A DNA stretch of 40,479 nt from positions 1 through 40,479 of the forward strand of contig DVHE01000079.1 of NCBI GenBank assembly GCA_018712245.1. Reading direction: 5' to 3'. The notes under the pieces are model-generated. The model had not been told where the DNA came from. It saw nothing but the letters and a program-made list of their open reading frames with translations, and made no database searches. Positions within the stretch are counted from its first letter, which is position 1. The number at the start of each line of letters is the position of its first letter. The DNA comes from Candidatus Avoscillospira avicola (GTDB taxonomy: Bacteria; Bacillota; Clostridia; Oscillospirales; Oscillospiraceae). Shown here one piece after another: positions 32,994 through 40,479 of the stretch. A program made the translations under genes and the position numbers.

Positions 32994-34109
32994 ATGGAAA
33001 CCATGGGTATTATTTTCTCCAATATCTATGACAGCATGATGGGCGCCCTGACCGAGGTGCGCACCTCCGCCTCCATTCCCGTGGGCGGCCGCTACCGGCA
33101 GATCGACTTCATCCTCTCCAGCATGGCCGGCTCCGGCATCCGCCATATCGGCATCATCACCAAGTACAACTACCAGTCCCTGATGGACCACCTGGGCTCC
33201 TGCCAGGAGTGGGACTTGCAGCTCAACACCCACGGCGTCGTCTTCGTCCCGCCCTACGCCACCGGCCACACCGGCATCTACCGCGGCAAGCTGGAAGCCC
33301 TCCACACCGCCCTGCCCGTCCTCGAGAGCGGCAACCAGGATTATGTGGTTTTGGCCGACAGCAACATCATGTGTGCCATCGACTTCACCAAGGTTCTTGA
33401 CGCCCACATCGAATCCGGCTGCGACGTCACCGTGGTGGCCAAGGCCGGCCTCACCAACGGCAGGGACATCCAGCACTTCACCCTCCGCACCGGCGAAACC
33501 TGCCGCGCCATCGGCATGGCCGTGGACTACGCCGCCCCCGCCGGCGACCTGGTGGGCATGGGTATGTTCATCATCAGCCGGAAAAAGCTCATTGAGACCA
33601 TCTACGAGACCGTGCCCCACGGTAAGTACCACCTGGAGCGCGACTTCATCATGGAAGAGTTCAACGCCGGCAAGCTGAGCGTCAATGTCTATCCCTTCCA
33701 GGGCGTGGCCCTCTTCAACCAGGATGTGGAGAGCTACTACAAGAACAACATGGCCTTGCTGGAAAAGGACGTCCGCACCAGCCTCTTCCAGGGCGAGACC
33801 CCCATCTACACCAAGGTCCGCGACGAGGTCCCCACCCACTACGGCCACAATGCCCAGATTGCCAACTGCGTGGTGGCAGACGGCTGCCGCCTCTTCGGCC
33901 AGATGGAAAACAGCGTGGTATTCCGCGAGGTCATGGTGGAAGAGGGCGCCGAGGTCCGCGACAGCATCGTGATGCAGGGCTGCACCATTGAGCGCGGCGC
34001 CAGCATCCAGTACACCATCCTCGACAAGGACGTCACCGTCCGCTCCGGCACCAAGCTCCTGGGCTCTCCGGAGCATCCGCTGATCATTAGAAAGGGTGTC
34101 ACCGTATGA
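32994..34109 (+). CDS. glgD: Glucose-1-phosphate adenylyltransferase, GlgD subunit
   Basis: A 371-residue GlgC paralogue. It keeps the fold (VGGRYRQIDFILSSMAGSGI, then a C-terminal beta-helix) but lacks the N-terminal GGxGxRL nucleotide motif and the catalytic loops, as expected for the regulatory subunit GlgD. It begins METMGIIFSNIYD, the usual GlgD opening. The ATG at 32994 follows AAAGGATG; an upstream in-frame TTG overlapping the glgC stop is less likely. Its stop overlaps the glgA start (ATGA). Confidence 0.93.
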   Translation: METMGIIFSNIYDSMMGALTEVRTSASIPVGGRYRQIDFILSSMAGSGIRHIGIITKYNYQSLMDHLGSCQEWDLQLNTHGVVFVPPYATGHTGIYRGKLEALHTALPVLESGNQDYVVLADSNIMCAIDFTKVLDAHIESGCDVTVVAKAGLTNGRDIQHFTLRTGETCRAIGMAVDYAAPAGDLVGMGMFIISRKKLIETIYETVPHGKYHLERDFIMEEFNAGKLSVNVYPFQGVALFNQDVESYYKNNMALLEKDVRTSLFQGETPIYTKVRDEVPTHYGHNAQIANCVVADGCRLFGQMENSVVFREVMVEEGAEVRDSIVMQGCTIERGASIQYTILDKDVTVRSGTKLLGSPEHPLIIRKGVTV

Positions 34110-35545
34110 AAATCGCAATGGCCGCCTCCGAAGCGGCGCCCTTCGTCAAAACCGGCGGTCTGGGCGACGTCATGCAGGCGCTGCCCGAGGCCCTGAGCAA
34201 GCTGCCCGACAATGAAGTCTGCCTGTTCCTCCCCTATTACGGCCAGATCAAGCGTGACAATCGCTGGGACTGCGAGTTCCTCACCAGCTTTGCCATCCAA
34301 CTGGCCTGGCGGCAGTGCCACGTGGGCCTCTTCCGGCTGAAATCCAAGAAAAAGAAGCTGCAGATCTACTTCGTGGACAACGAGCAGTATTTTGACCGCA
34401 ACCCCATCTACGGCCATCTGGATGACGGCGAGCGCTTCGCCTACTTCTCCAAGGCCGTGCTGGCCTGCCTCAACTACCTGGACTTCCGGCCCGACCTGAT
34501 CCAGTGCAATGACTGGCAGACCGCGCTGATCCCTGTGGTCCTCCACGGCGAGTTCCGCGGCTCCTTCCCCTACACCAAGACCGTCTTCACCATCCACAAC
34601 ATCGAGTACCAGGGCTGGGCCAACAGCAACTTCAACTACGACGTTCTGGGTCTGCCCCCGTCCTTCAACGAGACGCTCCGCTACGGCGACGCCTCCAACT
34701 TTATGAAGGCCGCCATCGTCACCGCCGACGCCGTCTCCACTGTGTCGGAGACCTATGCCCGGGAGCTGCAATATCCCTACTACTCCCACGGGATGTCGGA
34801 AGTGCTGATCCAGCGGGCCGGCACCTTCTACGGCATCACCAATGGTATCGACACTACGGTCTTTGACCCGGCCAAGAGCCCCAATCTGCCCTTCCACTAC
34901 ACCGCCAAGACCATGGTGGAGGAGAAGGCCAAGAACAAAGAGAAGCTCCAGGAGGAGCTGGGCCTCAACAAGGACCCCAGCGCCCCGCTCTACGTCATCG
35001 TCTCCCGTCTGGCAGGCCACAAGGGCATCGACCTACTGTGCTACATCTGCCACACGCTGATGTCCCGCCCGGTGCAGCTGGCCATCGTCGGCACCGGCGA
35101 GGCCCAGTACGAGCAGGCCCTCTCTTCCCTGGCCTGGCAGTATCCCGGCAGAATGGTCGTGCGGCTGGCCTTTGACCCGGGCCTGGCCGACCGGATGTAC
35201 GCCGGCGCCGACGCCTATCTGATGCCCTCGCGCAGCGAACCCTGCGGCCTGAGCCAGCTGATCGCCATGCACTACGGCACCATTCCGGTGGTCCACGCCA
35301 CCGGCGGCCTGCAGGATACCGTCTGGCCCTACAACCCCACCACCGGCGAGGGCCGCGGCTTCACCTTCCAGAGCTACAACGGCGAAGACTTCCTCGCCGC
35401 CATTGACCGCTCCCTGGGTCTCTACTACGATGACCGCCCCGCATGGAACAAATTGGCACAAAACGACATGGCTGTGGACGTCTCTTGGCAGTCCCCTGCT
35501 CAGTCTTATATGGAAATGTTCAAAAAAGTCACTGGAATCTCGTGA
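34106..35545 (+). CDS. glgA: Glycogen synthase (ADP-glucose), GT5
   Basis: A 479-residue GT5 glucosyltransferase that elongates alpha-1,4-glucan from ADP-glucose. The ADP-glucose-binding motif KTGGLGDV is at 15-22, and the C-terminal half contains the GT-B motif PSRSEPCGLSQLIAMHYG and VHATGGLQDTV. It overlaps glgD by 4 nt and is therefore coupled to it. A terminator at 35608 separates it from glgP. Confidence 0.95.
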   Translation: MKIAMAASEAAPFVKTGGLGDVMQALPEALSKLPDNEVCLFLPYYGQIKRDNRWDCEFLTSFAIQLAWRQCHVGLFRLKSKKKKLQIYFVDNEQYFDRNPIYGHLDDGERFAYFSKAVLACLNYLDFRPDLIQCNDWQTALIPVVLHGEFRGSFPYTKTVFTIHNIEYQGWANSNFNYDVLGLPPSFNETLRYGDASNFMKAAIVTADAVSTVSETYARELQYPYYSHGMSEVLIQRAGTFYGITNGIDTTVFDPAKSPNLPFHYTAKTMVEEKAKNKEKLQEELGLNKDPSAPLYVIVSRLAGHKGIDLLCYICHTLMSRPVQLAIVGTGEAQYEQALSSLAWQYPGRMVVRLAFDPGLADRMYAGADAYLMPSRSEPCGLSQLIAMHYGTIPVVHATGGLQDTVWPYNPTTGEGRGFTFQSYNGEDFLAAIDRSLGLYYDDRPAWNKLAQNDMAVDVSWQSPAQSYMEMFKKVTGIS

Positions 35546-35607
35546 GTGACCGGTTGAATTTTAAGGTATAATGCTAATTGCGCAACCACGGCAAAATATG
35601 TTATGCT

Positions 35608-35641
35608 ATGCGGAGGCTGTAATGGGCAGCCTCCGCATTTT
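35608..35641 (+). terminator. Terminator or attenuator between glgA and glgP
   Basis: A 12-bp perfect stem (ATGCGGAGGCTG, 35608-35619, with 35627-35638) followed by a short T run. A TATAAT box (35567-35572) and a TTGCGC/TTATGC pair (35578-35606) lie just upstream, so glgP may have its own attenuated promoter. The promoter assignment is tentative. Confidence 0.7.
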
Positions 35642-35735
35642 CTCTCGCGGGAATTCCCATATTTTGTATCCTTACCGGGGCGGTGATCTACTGCCGATCC
35701 CCGTCAAATCTTATCATTAGATTTTGGAGGTACTG

Positions 35736-38162
35736 ATGGAAAAGAAAGAAAAGAGCTGTAGCGCCGCAGTGCGCAGCGCCACCCGGAACGCTTTGGAGAC
35801 TGTGTGCAACCGCACCTTCGGCTGCAGTCTCAGCGAAGCCACCGAAAAGCAGGCGTACAAGACCGTCTGCGCCTATCTGCGGGAAGAGCTGGCCGACCGC
35901 AACCGCGCCTTCCAGCGGGAAGTCCGTGAAAAGGAGCGCAAGCAGGTCTACTATATGTCCATGGAATTCCTGGTGGGCACCTCCCTGCGCAATAATCTCT
36001 ACAACCTGGGTATGCTGGACAGCGTCTCCGCCATTTTGTCCGACCTGGGCTTCAGCATCGAGCGGCTGTGCGCCATGGAGCCGGATGCCGGTCTCGGCAA
36101 CGGCGGTCTGGGCCGTCTGGCCTCGTGCTATATGGACTCCCTCACCGGCCTGGAATATCCTGCCACCGGCTTCTCCATCCGCTATGAGTTCGGCATTTTC
36201 AAGCAGAAGATCGTGGACGGCTGGCAGATGGAGTTCCCCGACGACTGGCTCGACATGGGCGACGTCTGGCTCAAGACCCGTGAGGACGACGCCGTGGAGG
36301 TCCGCCTGGGCGGCGAGACCCACGACTGGATGGACAACGGCAAGTTCCGGGTCGCCCACGTGGGCTACCAGAAGGTCATGGCCGTGCCCCACGACCTCTA
36401 TATCTCCGGCTACGGCACCGACAAGGTCAACAAGCTGACCCTCTGGAGCGCTGAGCAGCCCCACAGCTTCGACATGGCAGCCTTCTCCCGCGGCGACTAC
36501 GTCCGCGCTCTGGAGCAGGACACCATGGCCCAGACCATTTCCAAAGTTCTCTACCCCGCCGACGATCACCTCTCCGGCAAGCGCCTGCGTCTGCAGCAGC
36601 AGTATCTGCTGGTCTCCGCCTCCTTGCAGAGCATCCTGAACATCCACTACAAGCAGTACAAGACCTACCGCAACCTGCCTGAGAAGGTCTCCATCCACAT
36701 CAATGACACCCATCCGGCCCTCTGCGTCCCCGAGCTGATGCGCATTCTGGTGGACGAGAACGACTACGAGTGGGACGAAGCCTGGGACATCACCTGCCGC
36801 ACCCTCTCCTACACCAACCACACCGTCATGTCTGAGGCGCTGGAGCGCTGGAGCGTGGATCTCTTCAAGGAGCAGCTGCCCCGAATCTACTCCATCACCC
36901 AGGAGATCAATCGCCGCCTGATGGAGAAGCTCCAGCAGGTCTATCCCGGCGACTGGGGCAAGCTCAACTATATGGCTGTCATCGCCGAGGGCCAGGTCCG
37001 CATGGCCAATCTGTGCCTGGCCTGCTGCCACAAGATCAACGGCGTCTCCCAGCTCCACACCCAGATCCTCAAGGACGGCATCTTCCACGACTACTACGTC
37101 CTGGACAACGACCGCTTCACCAACGTCACCAACGGCATCGCCTACCGCCGCTGGCTGTGCCAGTCCAACCCCGCCCTCACCAGCTTCCTCCGAGAGCTGA
37201 TCGGCGACGGCTTCCTCAAGGACGCCAATGACCTGGAAAAGCTCCTCAAATACCGCGACGACAAGGCCGTCCTGGAGCAGCTGCAGCAGATCAAGCACGA
37301 GAACAAGGTCCGCCTGGCCGACTACGTGGCCAAGGCCAACGGCGTCTACGTCAGCCCCGACTCCATCTTCGACATCCAGATCAAGCGTCTGCACGAGTAC
37401 AAGCGGCAGCTTCTCAACGTGCTGCACATTCTCTACCTCTACAACAAGATCAAAGAGAACCCCTCCATGCCCTTCCCGCCGCGGACCTTCCTCTTCGGCG
37501 CCAAGGCATCCGCCGGCTATATCCGCGCCAAGCAGATCATCAGCCTGATCGTCGCCACCTCCAAGCTGGTCAACTCCGACCCGCAGGTCCGCGACAAGCT
37601 GAAGGTCATCTTCCTGGAGGACTACAAGGTCTCCCTGGCTGAAATCATCATTCCTGCCGCCGATATCTCCGAGCAGATCTCCATCGCCGGCAAAGAGGCC
37701 TCCGGCACCGGCAATATGAAGCTGATGATCAACGGTGCTGTCACCCTGGGCACCCTGGATGGCGCCAACGTGGAGATCCACCAGCAGGTGGGCGACGAGA
37801 ATATGTTCCTCTTCGGCATGACCGCAGAAGAGGTGGAAGCGCTGTGGCGCCGCGGCTACAACCCCCGGGAGTTCCTCACCCCCGAGCTGGAGCAGGTGCT
37901 TCGGATGCTCACCTCCGGCATTCTGGGCCAGCGGTACGACGACCTGGTGGCCAGCCTGCTGACCAACCGCTTCGGCGTGGCCGACGGCTTTATGACCATC
38001 GCCGACTTTAAGGACTATGCCCGCGCCCAGCAGGATATCTCCAACGCCTACCCCAACCGTCTGGCCTTCACCGCCATGTCCCTGACCAACATCGCCAAAG
38101 CCGGCATCTTCTCCGCGGACCGCGCCGTCCGGGAGTACGCCGAGAATATCTGGCATCTTTGA
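35736..38162 (+). CDS. glgP: Glycogen/alpha-glucan phosphorylase, GT35
   Basis: An 808-residue PLP-dependent phosphorylase releasing glucose-1-phosphate from glycogen ends. The N-terminal GLGNGGLGRLASCYMDSL and the central HINDTHPALCVPELMR motifs are conserved. The PLP lysine is Lys662 in GTGNMKLMINGAV, followed by LGTLDGANVEI. The ATG at 35736 is 5 nt after TTGGAGG. Phosphorylase downstream of the synthesis genes is the classic glgBCDAP order. Here a terminator-like hairpin allows separate control. The GH13 gene starts 3 nt after its stop. Confidence 0.95.
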   Translation: MEKKEKSCSAAVRSATRNALETVCNRTFGCSLSEATEKQAYKTVCAYLREELADRNRAFQREVREKERKQVYYMSMEFLVGTSLRNNLYNLGMLDSVSAILSDLGFSIERLCAMEPDAGLGNGGLGRLASCYMDSLTGLEYPATGFSIRYEFGIFKQKIVDGWQMEFPDDWLDMGDVWLKTREDDAVEVRLGGETHDWMDNGKFRVAHVGYQKVMAVPHDLYISGYGTDKVNKLTLWSAEQPHSFDMAAFSRGDYVRALEQDTMAQTISKVLYPADDHLSGKRLRLQQQYLLVSASLQSILNIHYKQYKTYRNLPEKVSIHINDTHPALCVPELMRILVDENDYEWDEAWDITCRTLSYTNHTVMSEALERWSVDLFKEQLPRIYSITQEINRRLMEKLQQVYPGDWGKLNYMAVIAEGQVRMANLCLACCHKINGVSQLHTQILKDGIFHDYYVLDNDRFTNVTNGIAYRRWLCQSNPALTSFLRELIGDGFLKDANDLEKLLKYRDDKAVLEQLQQIKHENKVRLADYVAKANGVYVSPDSIFDIQIKRLHEYKRQLLNVLHILYLYNKIKENPSMPFPPRTFLFGAKASAGYIRAKQIISLIVATSKLVNSDPQVRDKLKVIFLEDYKVSLAEIIIPAADISEQISIAGKEASGTGNMKLMINGAVTLGTLDGANVEIHQQVGDENMFLFGMTAEEVEALWRRGYNPREFLTPELEQVLRMLTSGILGQRYDDLVASLLTNRFGVADGFMTIADFKDYARAQQDISNAYPNRLAFTAMSLTNIAKAGIFSADRAVREYAENIWHL

Positions 38163-38165
38163 TCT

Positions 38166-39998
38166 ATGGGACTTCGCATCCTCTATAACAGCCTGAGTGC
38201 CGCCCACAAGACCCCCTTCGGCGTCCTGACGCCGGGGGAGGTCTGCCGCATGACCATCGCCATCCCCCGCTCCTGCCAGACGGTGCGGGTGATGCTGGTG
38301 ATGGAGCGGGAAAACGGCGACGCCTTTCGGGAGTTTGAGTTCCAGCGGGATCACGCCGCGGAGCTCTACGAGTATTACCGGCTCCACTTCGCGCTGGAGC
38401 AGCCCGGCCTCTTCTACTACTACTTCCGCATCACCACCCGCAACGAGCAGTTCCGCCTTCTCAAGCAGGGGGAGGACACCAATATGGAGGCCGGAGACTA
38501 CTGGCAGCTCAGCTGCGTCTCCACCCGCTTCCCGGTGCCGCCGGAATACGAAGGCCGCGTCTTCTATCAGATCTTCCCGGACCGGTTCCACCAGGCCGGG
38601 CAGTGTGACCTCACCGACAAGCTCCAGCCCTACTGGGTCCACACCAACCTGGACGACCCGCCGGTCTGGCGCTCCAACGAAAAGGGCGAGGTCCTCAACA
38701 ACGATTTTTATGGGGGCAATCTCCGCGGAATCCAGGAAAAGCTGCCGTATCTCAAAGCTCTGGGTGTGGAGGCCCTGTACCTCAACCCCATCTTCATGGC
38801 CTTCTCCTCCCACCGCTACGACACCGCCGACTATAGCCGCATCGACCCCATGCTGGGCACCGACGACGACTTCCAGGCCCTGTGCGACGCGGCCCATCAA
38901 CTGGGTATGAAGATCATCCTGGACGGCGTCTTCTCCCACACCGGCAGCAACAGCGTCTACTTCGACGCCGAGCATATCTTCGGCCACGGCGCCGTGTCCG
39001 ACCCTGCTTCGCCCTACCGGAGCTGGTACTTCTTCCGCCACTATCCCAACGACTATGAGAGCTGGTGGGGCTTCCACACTCTGCCCTGCGTCAACAAGCG
39101 TGACGCCGGCTTCATCGACTATATCTTCGGCAGCGACGAGAGCATCCTGGTCAAGTGGCTGCGGCTGGGAGCCGATGGCCTGCGGCTGGACGTGGTGGAT
39201 GAGCTGCCCGACGACTTTTTGATGGCGCTGCGAGTGCGCCTGCGGCAGATCAATCCCCGGGCGCTGCTGATCGGCGAGGTCTGGGAGGACGCTTCCAACA
39301 AGACCTCCTACGGCGTCCGGCGGCGGTATTTCACCGAATCCCAACTGGACAGCGTGATGAACTATCCCTGGCGCAAGGCCATTCTGGCCTTCGTTCGCGG
39401 CGAAGACGACGGGAGGCAGCTGCGCAGCGCTGTGCTGTCCCTGGCGGAAAACTACCCCGCCGCCGTCCTCAACGCCAACTTGAACCTCCTCTCCAGCCAT
39501 GACGTCCCCCGGGCTCTGACGGCCCTGGTGGACCCCAGAGACGGCGAACGGGAGGACCTGGCCCACCGCACCCTCTCCCCGGAACAGCTGGCGCTGGGCA
39601 AGCAGCGGCTGCGTCTGGCCAGCTTTTTGCAGTTCACCCTGCCTGGAGCGCCGTGCATCTACTACGGCGACGAAGCCGGCATGACCGGCTACCGCGATCC
39701 CTTCAACCGGGGCTATTTCCCCTGGGGCCGGGAGGACGCCGATTTGCAGGCCCACTACCGCAGTCTGGCCCGACTCAAGGCCGCTTGGGAACCACTGCGC
39801 CGCGGCTCTGTGAAGGTGCTGGCCGCCGGAGACGGCCGCTTCGCCTTCCGCCGCACCTTCGAGGGCCGCTCTGTCACCCTCTGGTGCAACGCCTCTCCCA
39901 GCGCCTGGACCGACGCCGAGCAGACCGGCAAGGTCCTCTTCGGCAATCCCCATCTGCCCCCCATGAGCTTCTGCGCCATGGAGGAACCCATGTGCTGA
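38166..39998 (+). CDS. GH13 alpha-glycosidase (neopullulanase/maltodextrinase-like)
   Basis: A 610-residue cytoplasmic GH13 enzyme with an N-terminal beta domain (1-130) before the barrel (GRVFYQIFPDRFHQ). Catalytic residues are Asp342 (DGLRLDVVDELP), Glu371 (LIGEVWED) and Asp446 (LLSSHDVPRAL). No signal peptide is present, so it acts on intracellular maltodextrins left by the phosphorylase, a debranching or trimming role often filled by AmyX or maltogenic amylase in related operons. Exact specificity cannot be read. There is no clear ribosome-binding site; the start lies 3 nt after the glgP stop, implying translational coupling. Confidence 0.9.
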   Translation: MGLRILYNSLSAAHKTPFGVLTPGEVCRMTIAIPRSCQTVRVMLVMERENGDAFREFEFQRDHAAELYEYYRLHFALEQPGLFYYYFRITTRNEQFRLLKQGEDTNMEAGDYWQLSCVSTRFPVPPEYEGRVFYQIFPDRFHQAGQCDLTDKLQPYWVHTNLDDPPVWRSNEKGEVLNNDFYGGNLRGIQEKLPYLKALGVEALYLNPIFMAFSSHRYDTADYSRIDPMLGTDDDFQALCDAAHQLGMKIILDGVFSHTGSNSVYFDAEHIFGHGAVSDPASPYRSWYFFRHYPNDYESWWGFHTLPCVNKRDAGFIDYIFGSDESILVKWLRLGADGLRLDVVDELPDDFLMALRVRLRQINPRALLIGEVWEDASNKTSYGVRRRYFTESQLDSVMNYPWRKAILAFVRGEDDGRQLRSAVLSLAENYPAAVLNANLNLLSSHDVPRALTALVDPRDGEREDLAHRTLSPEQLALGKQRLRLASFLQFTLPGAPCIYYGDEAGMTGYRDPFNRGYFPWGREDADLQAHYRSLARLKAAWEPLRRGSVKVLAAGDGRFAFRRTFEGRSVTLWCNASPSAWTDAEQTGKVLFGNPHLPPMSFCAMEEPMC

Positions 39999-40003
39999 CC
40001 ACG

Positions 40004-40039
40004 AGGCGGCAGCGTAAACGCTGCCGCCTTAAATTTTTT
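40004..40039 (+). terminator. Terminator of the glycogen operon
   Basis: An 11-bp perfect stem (AGGCGGCAGCG, 40004-40014, with 40019-40029) with a TAAA loop, followed by TTTTTT at 40034-40039. Confidence 0.85.
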
Positions 40040-40060
40040 GAAGGATTTTGAAAAAAATGC

Positions 40061-40088
40061 TTGCATTTTTCTGAAAGTGTGCTATAAT
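40061..40088 (+). promoter_or_regulatory. Promoter of tRNA-Ala
   Basis: TTGCAT (40061-40066), 16 nt, TATAAT (40083-40088). Transcription would start about 45 nt before the tRNA. Confidence 0.8.
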
Positions 40089-40141
40089 TATTTTCGCTCT
40101 GAACGAGTGATTGATGCACATCAGAGTGCCGAATGAAATAT

Positions 40142-40217
<76 letters not shown>

Positions 40218-40284
40218 TAAGCCACAAACTAAGTGGCCGGCAAGGGCCCGTTGCAAAAACAAAAAATACCAAATTGCAAAAAAA

Positions 40285-40326
40285 CAGACTGGGCAGCCCC
40301 AAAAGGGTTGCCCAGTCTGCCTTTTT
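40285..40326. terminator. Bidirectional terminator in the right IS end
   Basis: An 11-bp stem (40285-40295 with 40309-40319) plus internal pairs, with TTTTT at 40322-40326 and an A-run on the other side. It also ends the tRNA-Ala transcript and shields the transposase from it. Confidence 0.8.
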
Positions 40327-40342
40327 GCGTTAAGGTTAATTT

Positions 40343-40479
40343 GTGATTAAAAACCATACGCAAGACCAGTGTACCGTATATGAGCGGAATGGTCAACTGG
40401 TAATTGCACTTCAAACAGAAATGATGATACCGGAGGACGCACCTGTCCGGCTGCTAAACGCCCAGCTTGAGGAACTGGA
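40343..40479 (+). CDS. Transposase, IS1182-like, N-terminal part only
   Basis: The reading frame begins with a GTG at 40343, 7 nt after AAGG, and runs to the window edge: 45 codons. The segment LQTEMMIPEDAPVRLLNAQL resembles the N-terminal domain of IS1182-type DDE transposases, which begins with a polar stretch and a (V/I)PED..VR motif. The catalytic domain is outside the window, so the family is tentative. The left copy starts with the same codons except for the second residue (Ser instead of Ile). Confidence 0.6.
   Translation, partial: MIKNHTQDQCTVYERNGQLVIALQTEMMIPEDAPVRLLNAQLEEL

Larger units (their letters stand above)
40242..40479 (+). mobile_element. Insertion sequence, IS1182-like, left end (cut by window edge)
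   Basis: Homologous to the inverted copy at 1-129 from 40242 onward. It contains the outer end, a bidirectional terminator (40285-40319) and the start of a transposase gene running off the window. It lies 25 nt downstream of tRNA-Ala. The shared length is limited only by the window edges. Confidence 0.7.

Noticed and set aside
35688-39953. Very long minus-strand open frame opposite glgP and the GH13 gene
   Set aside because: A product of GC-rich codon bias in the plus-strand genes. Its composition is repetitive and it has no domain or start signal.

Overview
The window looks like chromosome of a GC-rich, low-oxygen Firmicute of the Oscillospiraceae (Flavonifractor/Oscillibacter/Lawsonibacter type). 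Supporting this are Clostridia-type proteins (a SCIFF peptide with its maturase, and a GlgC/GlgD pair), strong Shine-Dalgarno sites, Gram-positive lipoproteins, and many short palindromic intergenic repeats. The genus call is inference. Both window edges lie inside copies of the same insertion sequence in opposite orientation: only the outer end and the first transposase codons are present at 1-129 (minus) and 40242-40479 (plus).

Left flank (130-2480) is clearly AT-richer than the rest and looks acquired: a dense hairpin array, an unknown protein, a small Cys protein, and a two-gene unit of an XRE regulator and a class M (SirTM-like) sirtuin. The sirtuin loses its C-terminus at about 2475-2490, where GC-rich sequence carrying the tail of another reading frame begins. 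A cytidylate-kinase-like gene follows.

3566-8961 (minus) is a carbohydrate uptake operon: lipoprotein binding protein, two LplB/LplC-type permeases, then (behind an intercistronic terminator-like hairpin) a cytoplasmic CE2-like SGNH esterase and a Nif3-like protein. Divergent from it, 9218-11765 is a nitrate/sulfonate/taurine-type ABC transporter of unknown substrate.

11894-15362 is the most unusual locus: an ECF-like sigma factor overlaps by 8 nt a gene whose product has a short anti-sigma-like cytoplasmic N-terminus, one membrane helix and a complete extracytoplasmic serpin domain. A near-identical tandem copy follows, with the reactive-centre loop altered. A protease-sensing sigma/anti-sigma switch that uses a serpin as the sensor is a reasonable hypothesis.

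15755-22058 holds a lipoprotein, a MATE exporter with a structured leader, and a LysR regulator divergent from a CoA-disulfide-reductase/rhodanese fusion and a siroheme sulfite-reductase-like protein. 22067-22308 is a MITE-like element made of nested hairpins. Then come a membrane-linked XRE regulator, a PPC/DUF296 protein, an amidohydrolase, and about 1 kb of repeat-rich non-coding DNA.

26369-29336 (minus) is the SCIFF locus: a 50-residue precursor peptide, its radical SAM maturase, and an Orn/Lys/Arg-decarboxylase-like gene overlapping the maturase by 4 nt. 29838-39998 is the glycogen cluster glgB-glgC-glgD-glgA-glgP plus a GH13 enzyme, followed by tRNA-Ala(GGC) and the right-hand insertion sequence.
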